Shown here piece by piece: positions 55,111-64,000 of a DNA stretch of 64,000 bases (within the stretch, counting starts at the first letter, position 1; each line of letters begins with the position of its first letter). The translations under genes were made by a program, and so were the position numbers. The stretch is from Pseudomonas syringae (GTDB taxonomy: Bacteria > Pseudomonadota > Gammaproteobacteria > Pseudomonadales > Pseudomonadaceae). The stretch covers positions 4,172,001 through 4,236,000 of the forward strand of contig NZ_CP066265.1 in the NCBI RefSeq assembly GCF_023278085.1. Direction: 5' to 3'. Under the pieces are notes generated by a model. The model made no database searches and was not told the origin of the DNA. It was given only the letters and a program-made list of their open reading frames with translations.

Positions 55111-55680
55111 ATGTCTACCTCACCCGTCACCTTGATGGTTGCCCGCCGTGTTGCGCATGGTCGCTACCAGGAAATGATGGCCTGGCTGCATGAAGGCGAA
55201 CAATTGGCCACGGACTTCACGGGTTATCTCGGTTCCGGCGTGCTGGCTCCCCCGCCTGGGGACGATGAGTTTCAGATCATTTTCCGTTTTACCGATGAGC
55301 ACACCATGCACGCCTGGGAGCATTCCGCCTCCCGACGCTCCTGGTTGGTGCGCGGCAGCGGTCTTTTTGCCCAACCCTCCGAACACCGTGTCAGTGGCAT
55401 CGACGGCTGGTTTGGCGCAATCGATCAGCGTCCGCCTCGCTGGAAGCAGGCAGTCGCCATCTGGCTGGCGTTCTTCCCGGTGTCATTGATCTTCAACTTT
55501 CTGCTTGGCCCCCTGCTCAACCCCCTGGACCTGCTGCCGCGTATCCTGATCAGCACGGCGGTGCTTACGCCACTGATGGTTTATCTGTTCATTCCACTGT
55601 CCACTCGCCTTCTGGCGTCCTGGCTGAACAGCCCCCAGACAACACCTGAGCGCGCAACACAGTCACCTTCCCCGCGATAA
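55111..55680 (+). CDS. Antibiotic-biosynthesis-monooxygenase-like membrane protein
   Basis: A 189-residue protein. The N-terminal ABM-like ferredoxin-fold domain (residues 1-95) begins VTLMVARRVAHGRYQEMMAW, and two membrane helices (about 112-132 and 145-165) follow. This is a common arrangement of unknown function in proteobacteria. The ATG follows CCGGAGATACACA. It is followed by a hairpin. Confidence 0.82.
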   Translation: MSTSPVTLMVARRVAHGRYQEMMAWLHEGEQLATDFTGYLGSGVLAPPPGDDEFQIIFRFTDEHTMHAWEHSASRRSWLVRGSGLFAQPSEHRVSGIDGWFGAIDQRPPRWKQAVAIWLAFFPVSLIFNFLLGPLLNPLDLLPRILISTAVLTPLMVYLFIPLSTRLLASWLNSPQTTPERATQSPSPR

Positions 55681-55688
55681 TTTTTCCG

Positions 55689-55725
55689 AAGACCTGTACA
55701 CGCCCGAGCAGCCGGTACAGGTCTT
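55689..55725. terminator. Hairpin after the ABM-like gene
   Basis: AAGACCTGTAC and GTACAGGTCTT form a perfect 11-bp stem 8 bp after the stop, with a short pyrimidine tail. Confidence 0.65.
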
Positions 55726-55924
55726 TACCCTCTCCCTCCCCCGTCCTGGCGCCGCGTCACGCTGAAAAGCTGAGTGAAGGCCTTTTCTCGCGCCGGAAAA
55801 GGTGAGTTTCATGCGGATCAGGGTTGTACAAAAAAATTCACTGGTATAAGTTTGCGTGTAAACCGGTACAGGCAATTGATCGTAAGATCCTTTTGAATTC
55901 CGGACCCTGATTCGCGAGCTGCCG

Positions 55925-56635
55925 ATGACCTTATCTTCTGCACCTGTTCTGATCACCGGCGCCAGTCAGCGTGTGGGCCTGCACTGTGCGCTGCGCCTGC
56001 TGGAACACGGGCATCAGGTGATCATCAGTTATCGAACCGAGCGTGCCAGCGTCGCGCAATTGCGCGACGCCGGGGCGATAGCGATTCATGGCGATTTTTC
56101 GAGCGAAGCCGGCATCATGGCATTCATCGACGGCCTGAAAACCCAGACCGACAGCCTGCGCGCCATTGTCCATAACGCTTCCGAATGGCTGGCCGAAACG
56201 CCCGGTGACGAGGCCGAGAATTTTGCCCGGATGTTCAGCGTACACATGCTGGCGCCCTACCTGATCAACCTGCACTGCGAGTCTCTGCTGCACGCCAGCG
56301 AGATCGCCGACATCGTGCATATCAGCGACGATGTGACCCGCAAGGGCAGCAGCAAGCATATTGCCTATTGCGCAACCAAGGCGGGCCTGGAAAGCCTGAC
56401 ACTCTCCTTCGCCGCCCGGTTCGCCCCGCGTGTCAAAGTCAACGGCATTGCCCCGGCGCTGTTGATGTTTCAACCCAAGGACGATGCGGCCTACCGCGCC
56501 AACGCCCTGGCCAAGTCGGCCATAGGCATAGAGCCTGGTGCAGAGGTGATCTACCAGAGCCTGCGTTACCTTCTGGACACCACCTATGTGACCGGCACAA
56601 CACTGACCGTAAACGGCGGACGGCACGTCAAGTAA
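55925..56635 (+). CDS. folM: Dihydromonapterin reductase FolM
   Basis: A 236-residue SDR that reduces dihydromonapterin (and dihydrofolate weakly) with NADPH. The cofactor motif is ITGASQRVG (residues 10-18; the usual GxxxGIG is changed to GASQRVG, as in FolM/PTR1-type enzymes), and the active site is YCATKAGLESL. It forms a tight cluster with folE and folX. The three encode the path from GTP to tetrahydromonapterin, the cofactor for phenylalanine hydroxylase in Pseudomonas. Confidence 0.9.
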   Translation: MTLSSAPVLITGASQRVGLHCALRLLEHGHQVIISYRTERASVAQLRDAGAIAIHGDFSSEAGIMAFIDGLKTQTDSLRAIVHNASEWLAETPGDEAENFARMFSVHMLAPYLINLHCESLLHASEIADIVHISDDVTRKGSSKHIAYCATKAGLESLTLSFAARFAPRVKVNGIAPALLMFQPKDDAAYRANALAKSAIGIEPGAEVIYQSLRYLLDTTYVTGTTLTVNGGRHVK

Positions 56636-56656
56636 GCCGCCCCGAGGACCCTTCTG

Positions 56657-57220
56657 ATGAGTTCATCCCTGCCACAGCACTACCGAGACATTCTGCTCGG
56701 ACTTGGTGAGAACCCGGACCGCGAAGGTCTTCTCGACACTCCAAAACGCGCCGCCAAGGCGATGCAGTATCTGTGTCACGGCTACGCCCAGAGTGTCGAC
56801 GAGATCGTTAATGGCGCTCTGTTCGCCTCCGACAACGATGAAATGGTCATCGTGCAGAACATCGAACTCTACTCGCTCTGCGAGCACCATCTGCTGCCGT
56901 TCATTGGCCAGGCACACGTAGCGTACATCCCGACCGGCAAAGTGCTGGGCCTGTCGAAGATCGCGCGCATTGTGGACATGTTTGCCCGACGCCTGCAGAT
57001 CCAGGAAAACCTCACCAAACAGATCGCCGATGCGATTCAGGCAGTGACCGGCGCTGCCGGCGTAGCAGTGGTCATTGAAGCGAAGCACATGTGCATGATG
57101 ATGCGCGGCGTCGAAAAGCAGAACTCGACCATGAACACGTCGGTGATGCTGGGGGCGTTCCGCGAATCGAGCACCACGCGCATGGAGTTTCTGCAACTGA
57201 TCGGACGGAGCAGACAGTAA
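56657..57220 (+). CDS. folE: GTP cyclohydrolase I FolE
   Basis: Converts GTP to dihydroneopterin triphosphate. The 187-residue protein has the zinc-ligand region [12 protein letters not shown] and the second ligand in MCMMMRGV, plus the [15 protein letters not shown] block. It starts 21 bp after folM, preceded by GAGGACC, and its stop overlaps the folX start (TAATG). Within this cluster it likely feeds monapterin synthesis; other folE copies may serve folate. Confidence 0.95.
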   Translation: MSSSLPQHYRDILLGLGENPDREGLLDTPKRAAKAMQYLCHGYAQSVDEIVNGALFASDNDEMVIVQNIELYSLCEHHLLPFIGQAHVAYIPTGKVLGLSKIARIVDMFARRLQIQENLTKQIADAIQAVTGAAGVAVVIEAKHMCMMMRGVEKQNSTMNTSVMLGAFRESSTTRMEFLQLIGRSRQ

Positions 57221-57591
57221 TGGCCAGACTCGAACCGGGCACTGCGCGCATCCGCATCAAGGATCTGCGCTTGCGCACCTATATCGGCATCAACGAGGAT
57301 GAAATCGTCAACAAGCAGGACGTGTTGATCAACGTGACGATCCTCTATGCCGCACAGGAAGCCGTTCGCGATAACGATATCGAGCACGCGCTCAACTATC
57401 GCACGATCACCAAGGCGATCATTCAGCATGTCGAAGGCAACCGCTTTGCCCTGCTTGAACGATTGACGCAGGAAGTGCTGGATCTGGTGATGACTCATCA
57501 GGCCGTGAGTTACGCCGAGGTGGAAGTCGACAAGCCGCATGCGTTGCGCTTCGCCGAATCGGTGTCGATCACGCTCGCCGGTCAGCGCTGA
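57220..57591 (+). CDS. folX: Dihydroneopterin-triphosphate epimerase FolX
   Basis: A 123-residue protein of the FolB/FolX fold: [52 protein letters not shown] and [13 protein letters not shown] are conserved. FolX rather than FolB is chosen because of its place between folE and folM and the IGINEDE motif. It epimerises dihydroneopterin triphosphate to the monapterin form. Confidence 0.88.
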   Translation: MARLEPGTARIRIKDLRLRTYIGINEDEIVNKQDVLINVTILYAAQEAVRDNDIEHALNYRTITKAIIQHVEGNRFALLERLTQEVLDLVMTHQAVSYAEVEVDKPHALRFAESVSITLAGQR

Positions 57592-57634
57592 AACTCTTAT
57601 CATGACGCAACTTTCTGACTGAATAGAGCCCGTC

Positions 57635-57931
57635 ATGACCGAGCAAGAACGCCTCGAACTTGAAGCCGCCGCCTTTCGCCGACTGGTTGCGCACCTGGAC
57701 AGCCGCAAGGATGTCCAGAACATCGACCTGATGAACCTGTCCGGTTTCTGCCGCAACTGCCTGTCCAAATGGTACAAGGCCGCCGCTGACGAAAAACACA
57801 TCGACATCAGCCTCGATGATGCGCGCGAAGTGGTCTACGGCATGCCGTACAGCGAATGGAAAACCCACTACCAGAAAGAAGCCAGCGCCGAGCAACAGGC
57901 GGCGTTCGCCAAGGAACCCAAGCATGACTGA
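57635..57931 (+). CDS. DUF1244 family protein
   Basis: A 98-residue protein of unknown function with the conserved NLSGFCRNCLSKWY and VVYGMPYSEWKTHYQ motifs, including a CxxC pair in FCRNCL. It overlaps hopJ by 8 bp, so the two are translationally coupled. The ATG follows GAATAGAGCCCGTC. Confidence 0.88.
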   Translation: MTEQERLELEAAAFRRLVAHLDSRKDVQNIDLMNLSGFCRNCLSKWYKAAADEKHIDISLDDAREVVYGMPYSEWKTHYQKEASAEQQAAFAKEPKHD

Positions 57932-58265
57932 CTTGAACTCCCTGCGTACCAGCCTGCGCAGTGGCGAGCATGTGTTCGCTGACACGCTGAGTTTTATTGC
58001 AGAAGGTTACTACTATCAGCCTCAAGCGTTCAAAAACGGCGACGTCGACAACGCAGCCGGGCAGAACGAAGGCTCATGCAAGACACTGGGTCTGGCACTG
58101 TTGGAAGGCCTGAGCGATGAAGAAGCGCTGCTGGCATTCGGCGAACATTACCGATCCGTGCAAGCCACGCCCGAAGGCAGCGATCACGGCAACATTCGTG
58201 CGCTGATTGCGAAGGGTCTGGCAGGGGTTCATTTCGAAGGCGAGCCACTCAAGCGCAAGGCCTGA
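57924..58265 (+). CDS. hopJ: HopJ-family protein
   Basis: A 113-residue protein of the HopJ/HopPmaJ family (HVFADTLSFIAEGYYYQPQA; GQNEGSCKTLGLALLEGLSD). It was first reported as a type III effector of P. syringae pv. maculicola, but the family occurs widely in bacteria without that system, so a housekeeping role is likely. No hrp box lies upstream, and the gene is coupled to DUF1244. Both genes are often linked. Confidence 0.85.
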   Translation: MTDLNSLRTSLRSGEHVFADTLSFIAEGYYYQPQAFKNGDVDNAAGQNEGSCKTLGLALLEGLSDEEALLAFGEHYRSVQATPEGSDHGNIRALIAKGLAGVHFEGEPLKRKA

Positions 58266-58291
58266 GTGGGTGGGCTGAAATCAAGTCGATT

Positions 58292-58315
58292 CTCGTGCTC
58301 TTGCCTGGGCACGAG
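58292..58315. terminator. Hairpin between hopJ and trxB
   Basis: CTCGTGC and GCACGAG form a 7-bp stem between the convergent genes. Confidence 0.55.
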
Positions 58316-58336
58316 GACCAGGCAGATGCATACAAA

Positions 58337-59679
<1,343 letters not shown>

Positions 59680-60441
59680 ATGCCCGCTCCTGCCCTCACC
59701 GGCCCGCAATACCTCGGCGAAGGTCTCAAACTGATCCTCAGCCCCGGCCTGCGTCTGTTTGTCCTGCTGCCGCTGAGCATCAACCTGATCCTGTTCTGCG
59801 GCCTCATCTACCTGGCGATCCACCAGTTCGAACTGTGGGTCGACGCCTTCATGCCGACACTTCCCCACTGGCTGAGCTTCCTCAGCTACATCCTGTGGCC
59901 ATTGTTTGTAGCGCTGGTGGTGTTAATGGTGTTTTTTACCTTCACCGTGGTTGCCAATATCATCGCCGCACCGTTCAACGGGTTTCTTTCCGAGAAAGTC
60001 GAAGCGGTGATTCGTGGCGTAGACGATTCGCCCGATTTCAGCTGGGCCGAGCTGGTCGCCATGGTGCCGCGCACACTGGCCCGCGAGGCACGCAAGCTGG
60101 GCTACATGCTGCCGCGCATGCTCGGGCTGTTCGTGCTGTCCTTCATTCCGGTAGCCAATATCATCGCCGCACCGCTGTGGCTGCTGTTCGGCGTATGGAT
60201 GATGGCGATCCAGTACATCGATTACCCGGCCGACAACCACAAACTGGGCTGGAACGAGATGCTCGGCTGGCTGAAAAGCAAACGCTGGCAGAGCCTGAGC
60301 TTCGGCGGGATCGTTTATGTCGCCTTGTTGATCCCGGTGGTCAACCTGCTGATGATGCCGGCCGCCGTTGCGGGCGCGACATTGTTCTGGGTTCGCGAAC
60401 GCGGCGCAGAAGCACTGCCCGTCACGCATGCGCGTGGCTGA
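59680..60441 (+). CDS. cysZ: Sulfate transporter CysZ
   Basis: A 253-residue inner-membrane protein of the EI24/CysZ family with about six hydrophobic segments. It begins [20 protein letters not shown] and has [19 protein letters not shown] and [20 protein letters not shown]. The ATG at 59680 follows GGAGGCTGCC and fits the family; a frame extending back to 59437 is rejected. CysZ supplies sulfate for cysteine synthesis. It is followed by a GTCGGGCGC/GCGCCCGAC hairpin (60452-60478). Confidence 0.92.
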   Translation: MPAPALTGPQYLGEGLKLILSPGLRLFVLLPLSINLILFCGLIYLAIHQFELWVDAFMPTLPHWLSFLSYILWPLFVALVVLMVFFTFTVVANIIAAPFNGFLSEKVEAVIRGVDDSPDFSWAELVAMVPRTLAREARKLGYMLPRMLGLFVLSFIPVANIIAAPLWLLFGVWMMAIQYIDYPADNHKLGWNEMLGWLKSKRWQSLSFGGIVYVALLIPVVNLLMMPAAVAGATLFWVRERGAEALPVTHARG

Positions 60442-60629
60442 ATGCTGAAATGTCGGGCGCGTGCACTATGCGCCCGACCTGCCCCAACGGAGAAAAGTTA
60501 CACCCCTATATATATGTACCGCACTTGACCCTGTCGTCGGGCGTTTAATCGGGTCTCAACCAACCCGTTCATGTGAAGCCCACTGCAATAAAACATGACG
60601 ACACATGAACTTAACAAGGAAGTTAAATC

Positions 60630-60974
60630 ATGAACACCCCAGTAAACCCGGCTGCCTTTGCCGCCGAAACCGCATCAGTCGAAGAAAAGATCCGCGCGTT
60701 CCTGATCAGTGAACTGGCCGAATGGTCGATTGACCCGGACAATGTTTACATCAATGGCGTTAACGACCCTGAAGAACGCGTGGTCATCGGTTCTGTATCG
60801 CTGACTGCCGAAGCATCGACCCGTGTCTTCGAGAAAGACGCACCTTCCTACTCCGCTCGCACTGCTGGCCTGTTCACGGTAGCGTATTCGTACGCGGATG
60901 AGCATCGCCTGGCTGCACCGGATCTGGCAAAGATCGGTGAAGTGATCGGCCAACTGGTTCGTGATCTGGGTTAA
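60630..60974 (+). CDS. Unknown 114-residue protein
   Basis: Small soluble acidic protein, MNTPVNPAAFAAETASVEEK, with no signal, membrane segment or cysteine. Its pattern (IRAFLISELAEWSIDPDNVY) does not match a family I can name. The ATG follows AAGGAAGTTAA, a good site. The codon use is ordinary. The upstream gap holds a TATATATA stretch, and a GCCGGACAG/CTGTCTGTTCGGC imperfect hairpin follows (61014-61043). Confidence 0.72.
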   Translation: MNTPVNPAAFAAETASVEEKIRAFLISELAEWSIDPDNVYINGVNDPEERVVIGSVSLTAEASTRVFEKDAPSYSARTAGLFTVAYSYADEHRLAAPDLAKIGEVIGQLVRDLG

Positions 60975-61307
60975 TCGCCTTGATTAACTAAGTACTGCAG
61001 AGCCCGAAAGAATGCCGGACAGATAATAAACTGTCTGTTCGGCACCTTGACTAAACAGGAAATACCTTACCTATATAAATTATTCGCCCTACAAACGGAT
61101 TTTACAAACCATCTATCGTGTACCGGCAGCCAGTTGCCGCAACCAGACAATACTTGCCGATCTGTAAAAAAATATTGCACGTAGGAATGTTACGTAGGAC
61201 ATACCTGTTCCGCCCCTATCTAAAGACCGACGTAGCGTAGGAACAACTAAATCATTGAATATGGCACTGTCTTTGCCCTCCTGATTTAAACAACAGGAGC
61301 GTTCCCT
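60975..61307. other. AT-rich intergenic region upstream of the two-gene cassette
   Basis: 333 bp without a gene. It includes an imperfect hairpin (61014-61043) and CGTAGGA three times (61180, 61193 and 61236). GGAAC occurs at 61240, but no matching CCAC half of a hrp box follows at 15-16 bp. Confidence 0.45.
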
Positions 61308-61604
61308 ATGGAGATAACAACAAAATCTGCCGCAGCCCAACCTTCCCCCTACCAACCAGCAGCTCTCGAAAGAACCCCGAGATCCCGTTCAGGTCGGTTT
61401 GCCCAGATGTTAAACGATGTCAGCAACCAGGCAGCCAAAAAATCTGCAGTCGCAGCCTCCGCAACACTCGGCAACTTAGCGCAGCCGCGCTCGACTCGCT
61501 TCATGGATAACATGAATATCGAACAACGCAGATCCATTGTGGAGGATAAGGACTTCGTTCCTGTGCCTGCGGCAATGGAAAGTACGCGAAGGACTTTCAA
61601 ATGA
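61308..61604 (+). CDS. Unknown 98-residue protein, first gene of the AT-rich cassette
   Basis: Starts MEITTKSAAAQPSPYQPAAL, rich in Ser, Ala, Pro and Gln with no acidic residue in the first 12 except Glu2, a composition like type III substrates. The segment TPRSRSGRFAQMLNDVSNQA is similar to one in the next gene. It overlaps that gene by 4 bp (ATGA). The start follows AACAGGAGCGTTCCCT. GC content is clearly below the rest of the window, which suggests transfer. No membrane segment. Function unknown. Confidence 0.68.
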   Translation: MEITTKSAAAQPSPYQPAALERTPRSRSGRFAQMLNDVSNQAAKKSAVAASATLGNLAQPRSTRFMDNMNIEQRRSIVEDKDFVPVPAAMESTRRTFK

Positions 61605-62152
61605 CTCACACAGACAATGCCAAGCCATTCCCGAACGTTACCCCGTTGGGTGTACGGCAAAAAACAACACCGCGTACCACTGCATCAACACCTGAAATCT
61701 TCGCTAACGTTCTTCAAAAAACCGTCCACGAAAAAGAAATGCCTTATTGCGCAAGGACAATTCCCCGAGGAGGAGAGCTCAGGCACAAGCTGATGGCACA
61801 GGCTGAAAGTAGCCCGGGGGAAGCAAGCTTCCTGGCCAAACACTATGCGTACAATTCATTGACTGGCGAAGGTGTGGATCTATCTGATTACCCTGTGATT
61901 CGTTACTGCGCCACGGGTAAAATAGTCACACCCGAATCAAGCGCTTATTTTCAGAAAATAGGGGGGTGTATGCAAAAGGAGCGAACAGCCCTTTATGAGG
62001 AGGAATGCTTGAAAGGTACGCCTGCGGTTGAGATCCTTGAAAAAATACTAAACTTTAATGACTCTCTTCCTCAAGCATTCGTGACATGGCAAATTGGTAG
62101 ACTGAGCACCCTCCCCGTCTGCGGGGAGGGCACCTGTGACATTACCAATTGA
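61601..62152 (+). CDS. Unknown 183-residue protein, second gene of the AT-rich cassette
   Basis: Begins MTHTDNAKPFPNVTPLGVRQ. Residues 22-45 (TTPRTTASTPEIFANVLQKT) resemble the first protein. It has six cysteines (for example YCART, RYCATG, GGCMQK, EECLKG, VCGEGTCD), the last four in the C-terminal half. No signal peptide or membrane segment. AT-rich like its partner, with which it shares an ATGA junction. Function unknown; a pair of secreted proteins or an effector and chaperone are possibilities only. Confidence 0.66.
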   Translation: MTHTDNAKPFPNVTPLGVRQKTTPRTTASTPEIFANVLQKTVHEKEMPYCARTIPRGGELRHKLMAQAESSPGEASFLAKHYAYNSLTGEGVDLSDYPVIRYCATGKIVTPESSAYFQKIGGCMQKERTALYEEECLKGTPAVEILEKILNFNDSLPQAFVTWQIGRLSTLPVCGEGTCDITN

Positions 62153-62397
62153 CAGTAATTCAATTAATATCAACATCTACTTGAACGTACTACGCTCCTT
62201 TAGGAATACATGCGTAAACCTGTAGGCCGCCAACGAAATCAATCATGCATTTAATAAAAAACACTTTACAACTCATTTATTTAGCTTTTAGATATTGCGC
62301 GCAGTTTTCGAACCGCCAACCGATCTCCCTGCCTCCTATCATCAATCAATCACACAACCGCCACATAACCGAAATCTATACGGCAGACACTGCTCTC
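62153..62397. other. AT-rich gap before the glycosyltransferase gene
   Basis: An open frame upstream of 62398 (from 62245) is AT-rich and has no family match, so it is treated as untranslated. Composition matches the cassette before it. Confidence 0.4.
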
Positions 62398-63627
62398 ATG
62401 AGCCAGATTCTGCATGTCACCCTTATCACTGAAACGTTCACTCCCGAGATCAACGGCGTTGCCAATACCCTGGGGCGGCTTTGTGACGGATTGCGGTTGC
62501 GCGGGCATCGGGTCGAGCTGGTCCGGCCGCGCCAGAATGATGAAACCCATTCGGGAGCCGTCGACGATCTGCTCCTGTGCCGGGGCTGGCCGATACCGGG
62601 CTACCCGGGGTTGCAGTGGGGTCAGTCTTCAATGCACAAGCTGCTGCGCCGTTGGCAGCGGCGTCGGCCGGATGTGCTGTATATCGCAACCGAGGGCCCG
62701 CTGGGGTTGTCGGCATTGCGTGCCGCCAGGCGGCTGGGCATTGCAGTGATCAGCGGCTTTCACACCAATTTCCCGCAATACACCCAGCAATACGGCATGG
62801 GTTTCGTCACCCGCCTGCTCACCCACTACCTGCGCTGGTTCCATAACCGCTCGCGCCTCACGCTGGTGCCGAGTATCAGCCAGAAAGTAGAACTGGAACG
62901 ACGCGGCTTCGAGCGGATCGAGTTGCTGTCCCGCGGGGTCGACAGCCAGCTGTTCAGCCCGTCCAGACGCTCCCAGGCGCTGCGCGAGAGCTGGGGCCTG
63001 CAAGCGGCTGATATCGGCGTTATCCACGTCGGCAGGCTGGCGCCGGAAAAGAACCTGGGGTTGCTCAAGACGAGCTTCGAGGCCCTGAAAGAGCGTTACC
63101 CTCAGCGCACGCTGAAGCTGATCGTGGTCGGCGACGGACCGCAACGCGCCGAGCTGGAGCGACAGATTCCGGATGCGATTTTTTGCGGGACGCAAAGGGG
63201 CGAGGACTTGGCTACGCATTACGCTTCAGGGGATATGTTTCTTTTCCCGAGCCTGACTGAAACCTTTGGCAACGTAGTGCTGGAGGCGCTGGCTTCAGGT
63301 CTCGGCGTGGTGGCCTACGACGAAGCGGCGGCCGGGCAGCATATCCGCCACGGCCACAACGGTGCGCTGGCCATGCCGGGTGATGAAGAGGCCTTCATCG
63401 ACGCTGCCCGCTGGCTGCTGGAAGACAGCGAGACGCTGCGCAGGGTGCGGCTAAACGCCAGACAGCATGCCAGCCGCCAGGGCTGGAATGCGATCATCGA
63501 TCAGTTCGAGCGACAGCTGCGGGAAGCCAGTCCCAGTGGCAACATCAATCCCGGCGGCCATATCAAAGAGATCAGGCCAGCCCGCGACAAGAAGATCAGA
63601 CCAGTGTCGTCAGTGCCTCTCGACTGA
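62398..63627 (+). CDS. Family 4 glycosyltransferase (mannosyltransferase-like)
   Basis: A 409-residue GT-B enzyme. The N-terminal domain begins HVTLITETFTPEINGVANTL with the nucleotide-sugar loop (EINGVANT), and the C-terminal domain has VGRLAPEKNLGLL, GDGPQRAEL and the EX7E motif in SLTETFGNVVLEALASG. It resembles the PimB/MgtA-type alpha-mannosyltransferases. The start at 62398 is chosen at the point where family homology begins. The C-terminal 40 residues are a basic tail. It is convergent with the next gene; a role in lipid or membrane glycosylation is inferred. Confidence 0.88.
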   Translation: MSQILHVTLITETFTPEINGVANTLGRLCDGLRLRGHRVELVRPRQNDETHSGAVDDLLLCRGWPIPGYPGLQWGQSSMHKLLRRWQRRRPDVLYIATEGPLGLSALRAARRLGIAVISGFHTNFPQYTQQYGMGFVTRLLTHYLRWFHNRSRLTLVPSISQKVELERRGFERIELLSRGVDSQLFSPSRRSQALRESWGLQAADIGVIHVGRLAPEKNLGLLKTSFEALKERYPQRTLKLIVVGDGPQRAELERQIPDAIFCGTQRGEDLATHYASGDMFLFPSLTETFGNVVLEALASGLGVVAYDEAAAGQHIRHGHNGALAMPGDEEAFIDAARWLLEDSETLRRVRLNARQHASRQGWNAIIDQFERQLREASPSGNINPGGHIKEIRPARDKKIRPVSSVPLD

Positions 63628-64000
63628 AGGGCAGAATGTCCTGCTCGCGACCGTCGCGCACCTTCAACGCCCAATCCGGATCGACCAGCAAGGCACGCCC
63701 TACTGCGACCAGATCAAACTCTTCGTTGCCCAGGCGTTCCAGCAGATGCTCCAGGCTTGCGGGTTGCGCGACCTTGTCGGTGTTGACCATGAATTGCAGA
63801 AACTCACCGTCCAGCCCGACGCTGCCAACGGTAATGGTCGGCTTGCCGGTCAGCGTGCGTGTCCATCCCGCGAGGTTCAGGTCAGAGCCTTCGAATTCAG
63901 GCTCCCAGAAGCGCCGGGTAGAGCAGTGAAAGATATCCACACCGGCGTTAGACAGGGGTTGCAGGAATTCGCCCAACGCGTCGGGCGTCTGCACCAGACG
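63596..64000 (-). CDS. NADH:flavin oxidoreductase (old yellow enzyme), 3' end
   Basis: Partial: at least 134 residues at the C-terminus run off the window. Features of the family are DIFHCSTRRFWEPEF, the FMN-contact stretch ITVGSVGLDGEF, and DLVAVGRALLVDPDWALKV with the conserved GR. The 5' end is to the right of the window. It overlaps the 3' end of the convergent glycosyltransferase gene by 32 bp. Confidence 0.88.
   Translation of the reverse strand, partial: RLVQTPDALGEFLQPLSNAGVDIFHCSTRRFWEPEFEGSDLNLAGWTRTLTGKPTITVGSVGLDGEFLQFMVNTDKVAQPASLEHLLERLGNEEFDLVAVGRALLVDPDWALKVRDGREQDILPFSREALTTLV

Noticed and set aside
57913..57940. GGAACCC near the hopJ start as a hrp -35 element
   Set aside because: It lies inside the DUF1244 coding region only a few bases before the hopJ ATG, with no -10 half.
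61240..61275. Possible hrp box before the AT-rich cassette (GGAAC at 61240)
   Set aside because: No CCACnnA half follows at 15-16 bp; only ATGGCAC is seen, which is a poor match.
62245..62397. N-terminal extension of the glycosyltransferase
   Set aside because: Family similarity starts at MSQILHVTLITE; the extension is AT-rich and unlike GT-B proteins.

Overview
The window looks like chromosomal DNA of a Pseudomonas of the P. syringae group. The reasons are a complete alginate operon in the Pseudomonas gene order, HopJ, Pseudomonas-type extragenic repeats (a GTAGGAGCGG...CCGC REP and a two-hairpin GTGACGC...GCGTCAC element), GC-rich coding sequence with overlapping start/stop codons, and a TccC-type toxin gene. 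No rRNA, tRNA, transposase or CRISPR array was seen.

Layout. (1) 1-16.5 kb: algD-alg8-alg44-algK-algE-algG-algX-algL-algI-algJ-algF-algA, all on the + strand and ended by a strong terminator. The algD promoter lies to the left of the window. (2) 16.6-19.4 kb: a convergent orphan TcC-type toxin gene whose C-terminal hypervariable region carries a HESSH metal-site motif. (3) 19.6-30.2 kb: a small membrane protein, an SDR, an aromatic-acid-type efflux operon (OMF, FUSC, DUF1656, HlyD) divergent from a LysR regulator, a 2-ketoaldonate reductase, a DMT exporter and an AraC regulator. (4) 30.2-40.2 kb: two iron-uptake signalling systems. fecI-fecR-fecA (ferric citrate) is on +, with its fecR-fecA gap filled by repeats. 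A second sigma/anti-sigma pair and a ferrioxamine/ferrichrome-type receptor are on -, with a ribosome-hibernation-like gene between them. Each sigma gene has a Fur-like box upstream. (5) 40.2-42.4 kb: small stress genes (DUF3509, a tryptophan-rich lipoprotein, psiE, and yebG with a LexA box). (6) 42.4-51.7 kb: after a long AT-rich leader, a five-gene exopolysaccharide locus: wecB, a BcsB-like gene, an NfrB-like synthase with c-di-GMP-binding MshEN repeats, an NfrA-like outer-membrane protein and a glycoside-hydrolase-like protein. It matches the E. coli N4-receptor glycan (NGR) pathway, with wecB and a BcsB-like subunit built in. (7) 51.7-60.4 kb: a SirB1-like protein, a candidate small RNA, an unknown gene behind a phased operator-like repeat, a flavodoxin, folM-folE-folX, DUF1244-hopJ, trxB and cysZ. 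(8) 60.6-64 kb: a small orphan gene, an AT-rich two-gene cassette of unknown function, a glycosyltransferase and the 3' end of an old-yellow-enzyme gene.

Two envelope polysaccharides are thus encoded, each with its own class of c-di-GMP receptor: PilZ in Alg44 and MshEN in the NfrB-like synthase. The items most worth following up are the NGR-like locus, the orphan TcC toxin with its putative protease tip, and the cassette at 61.3-62.2 kb.
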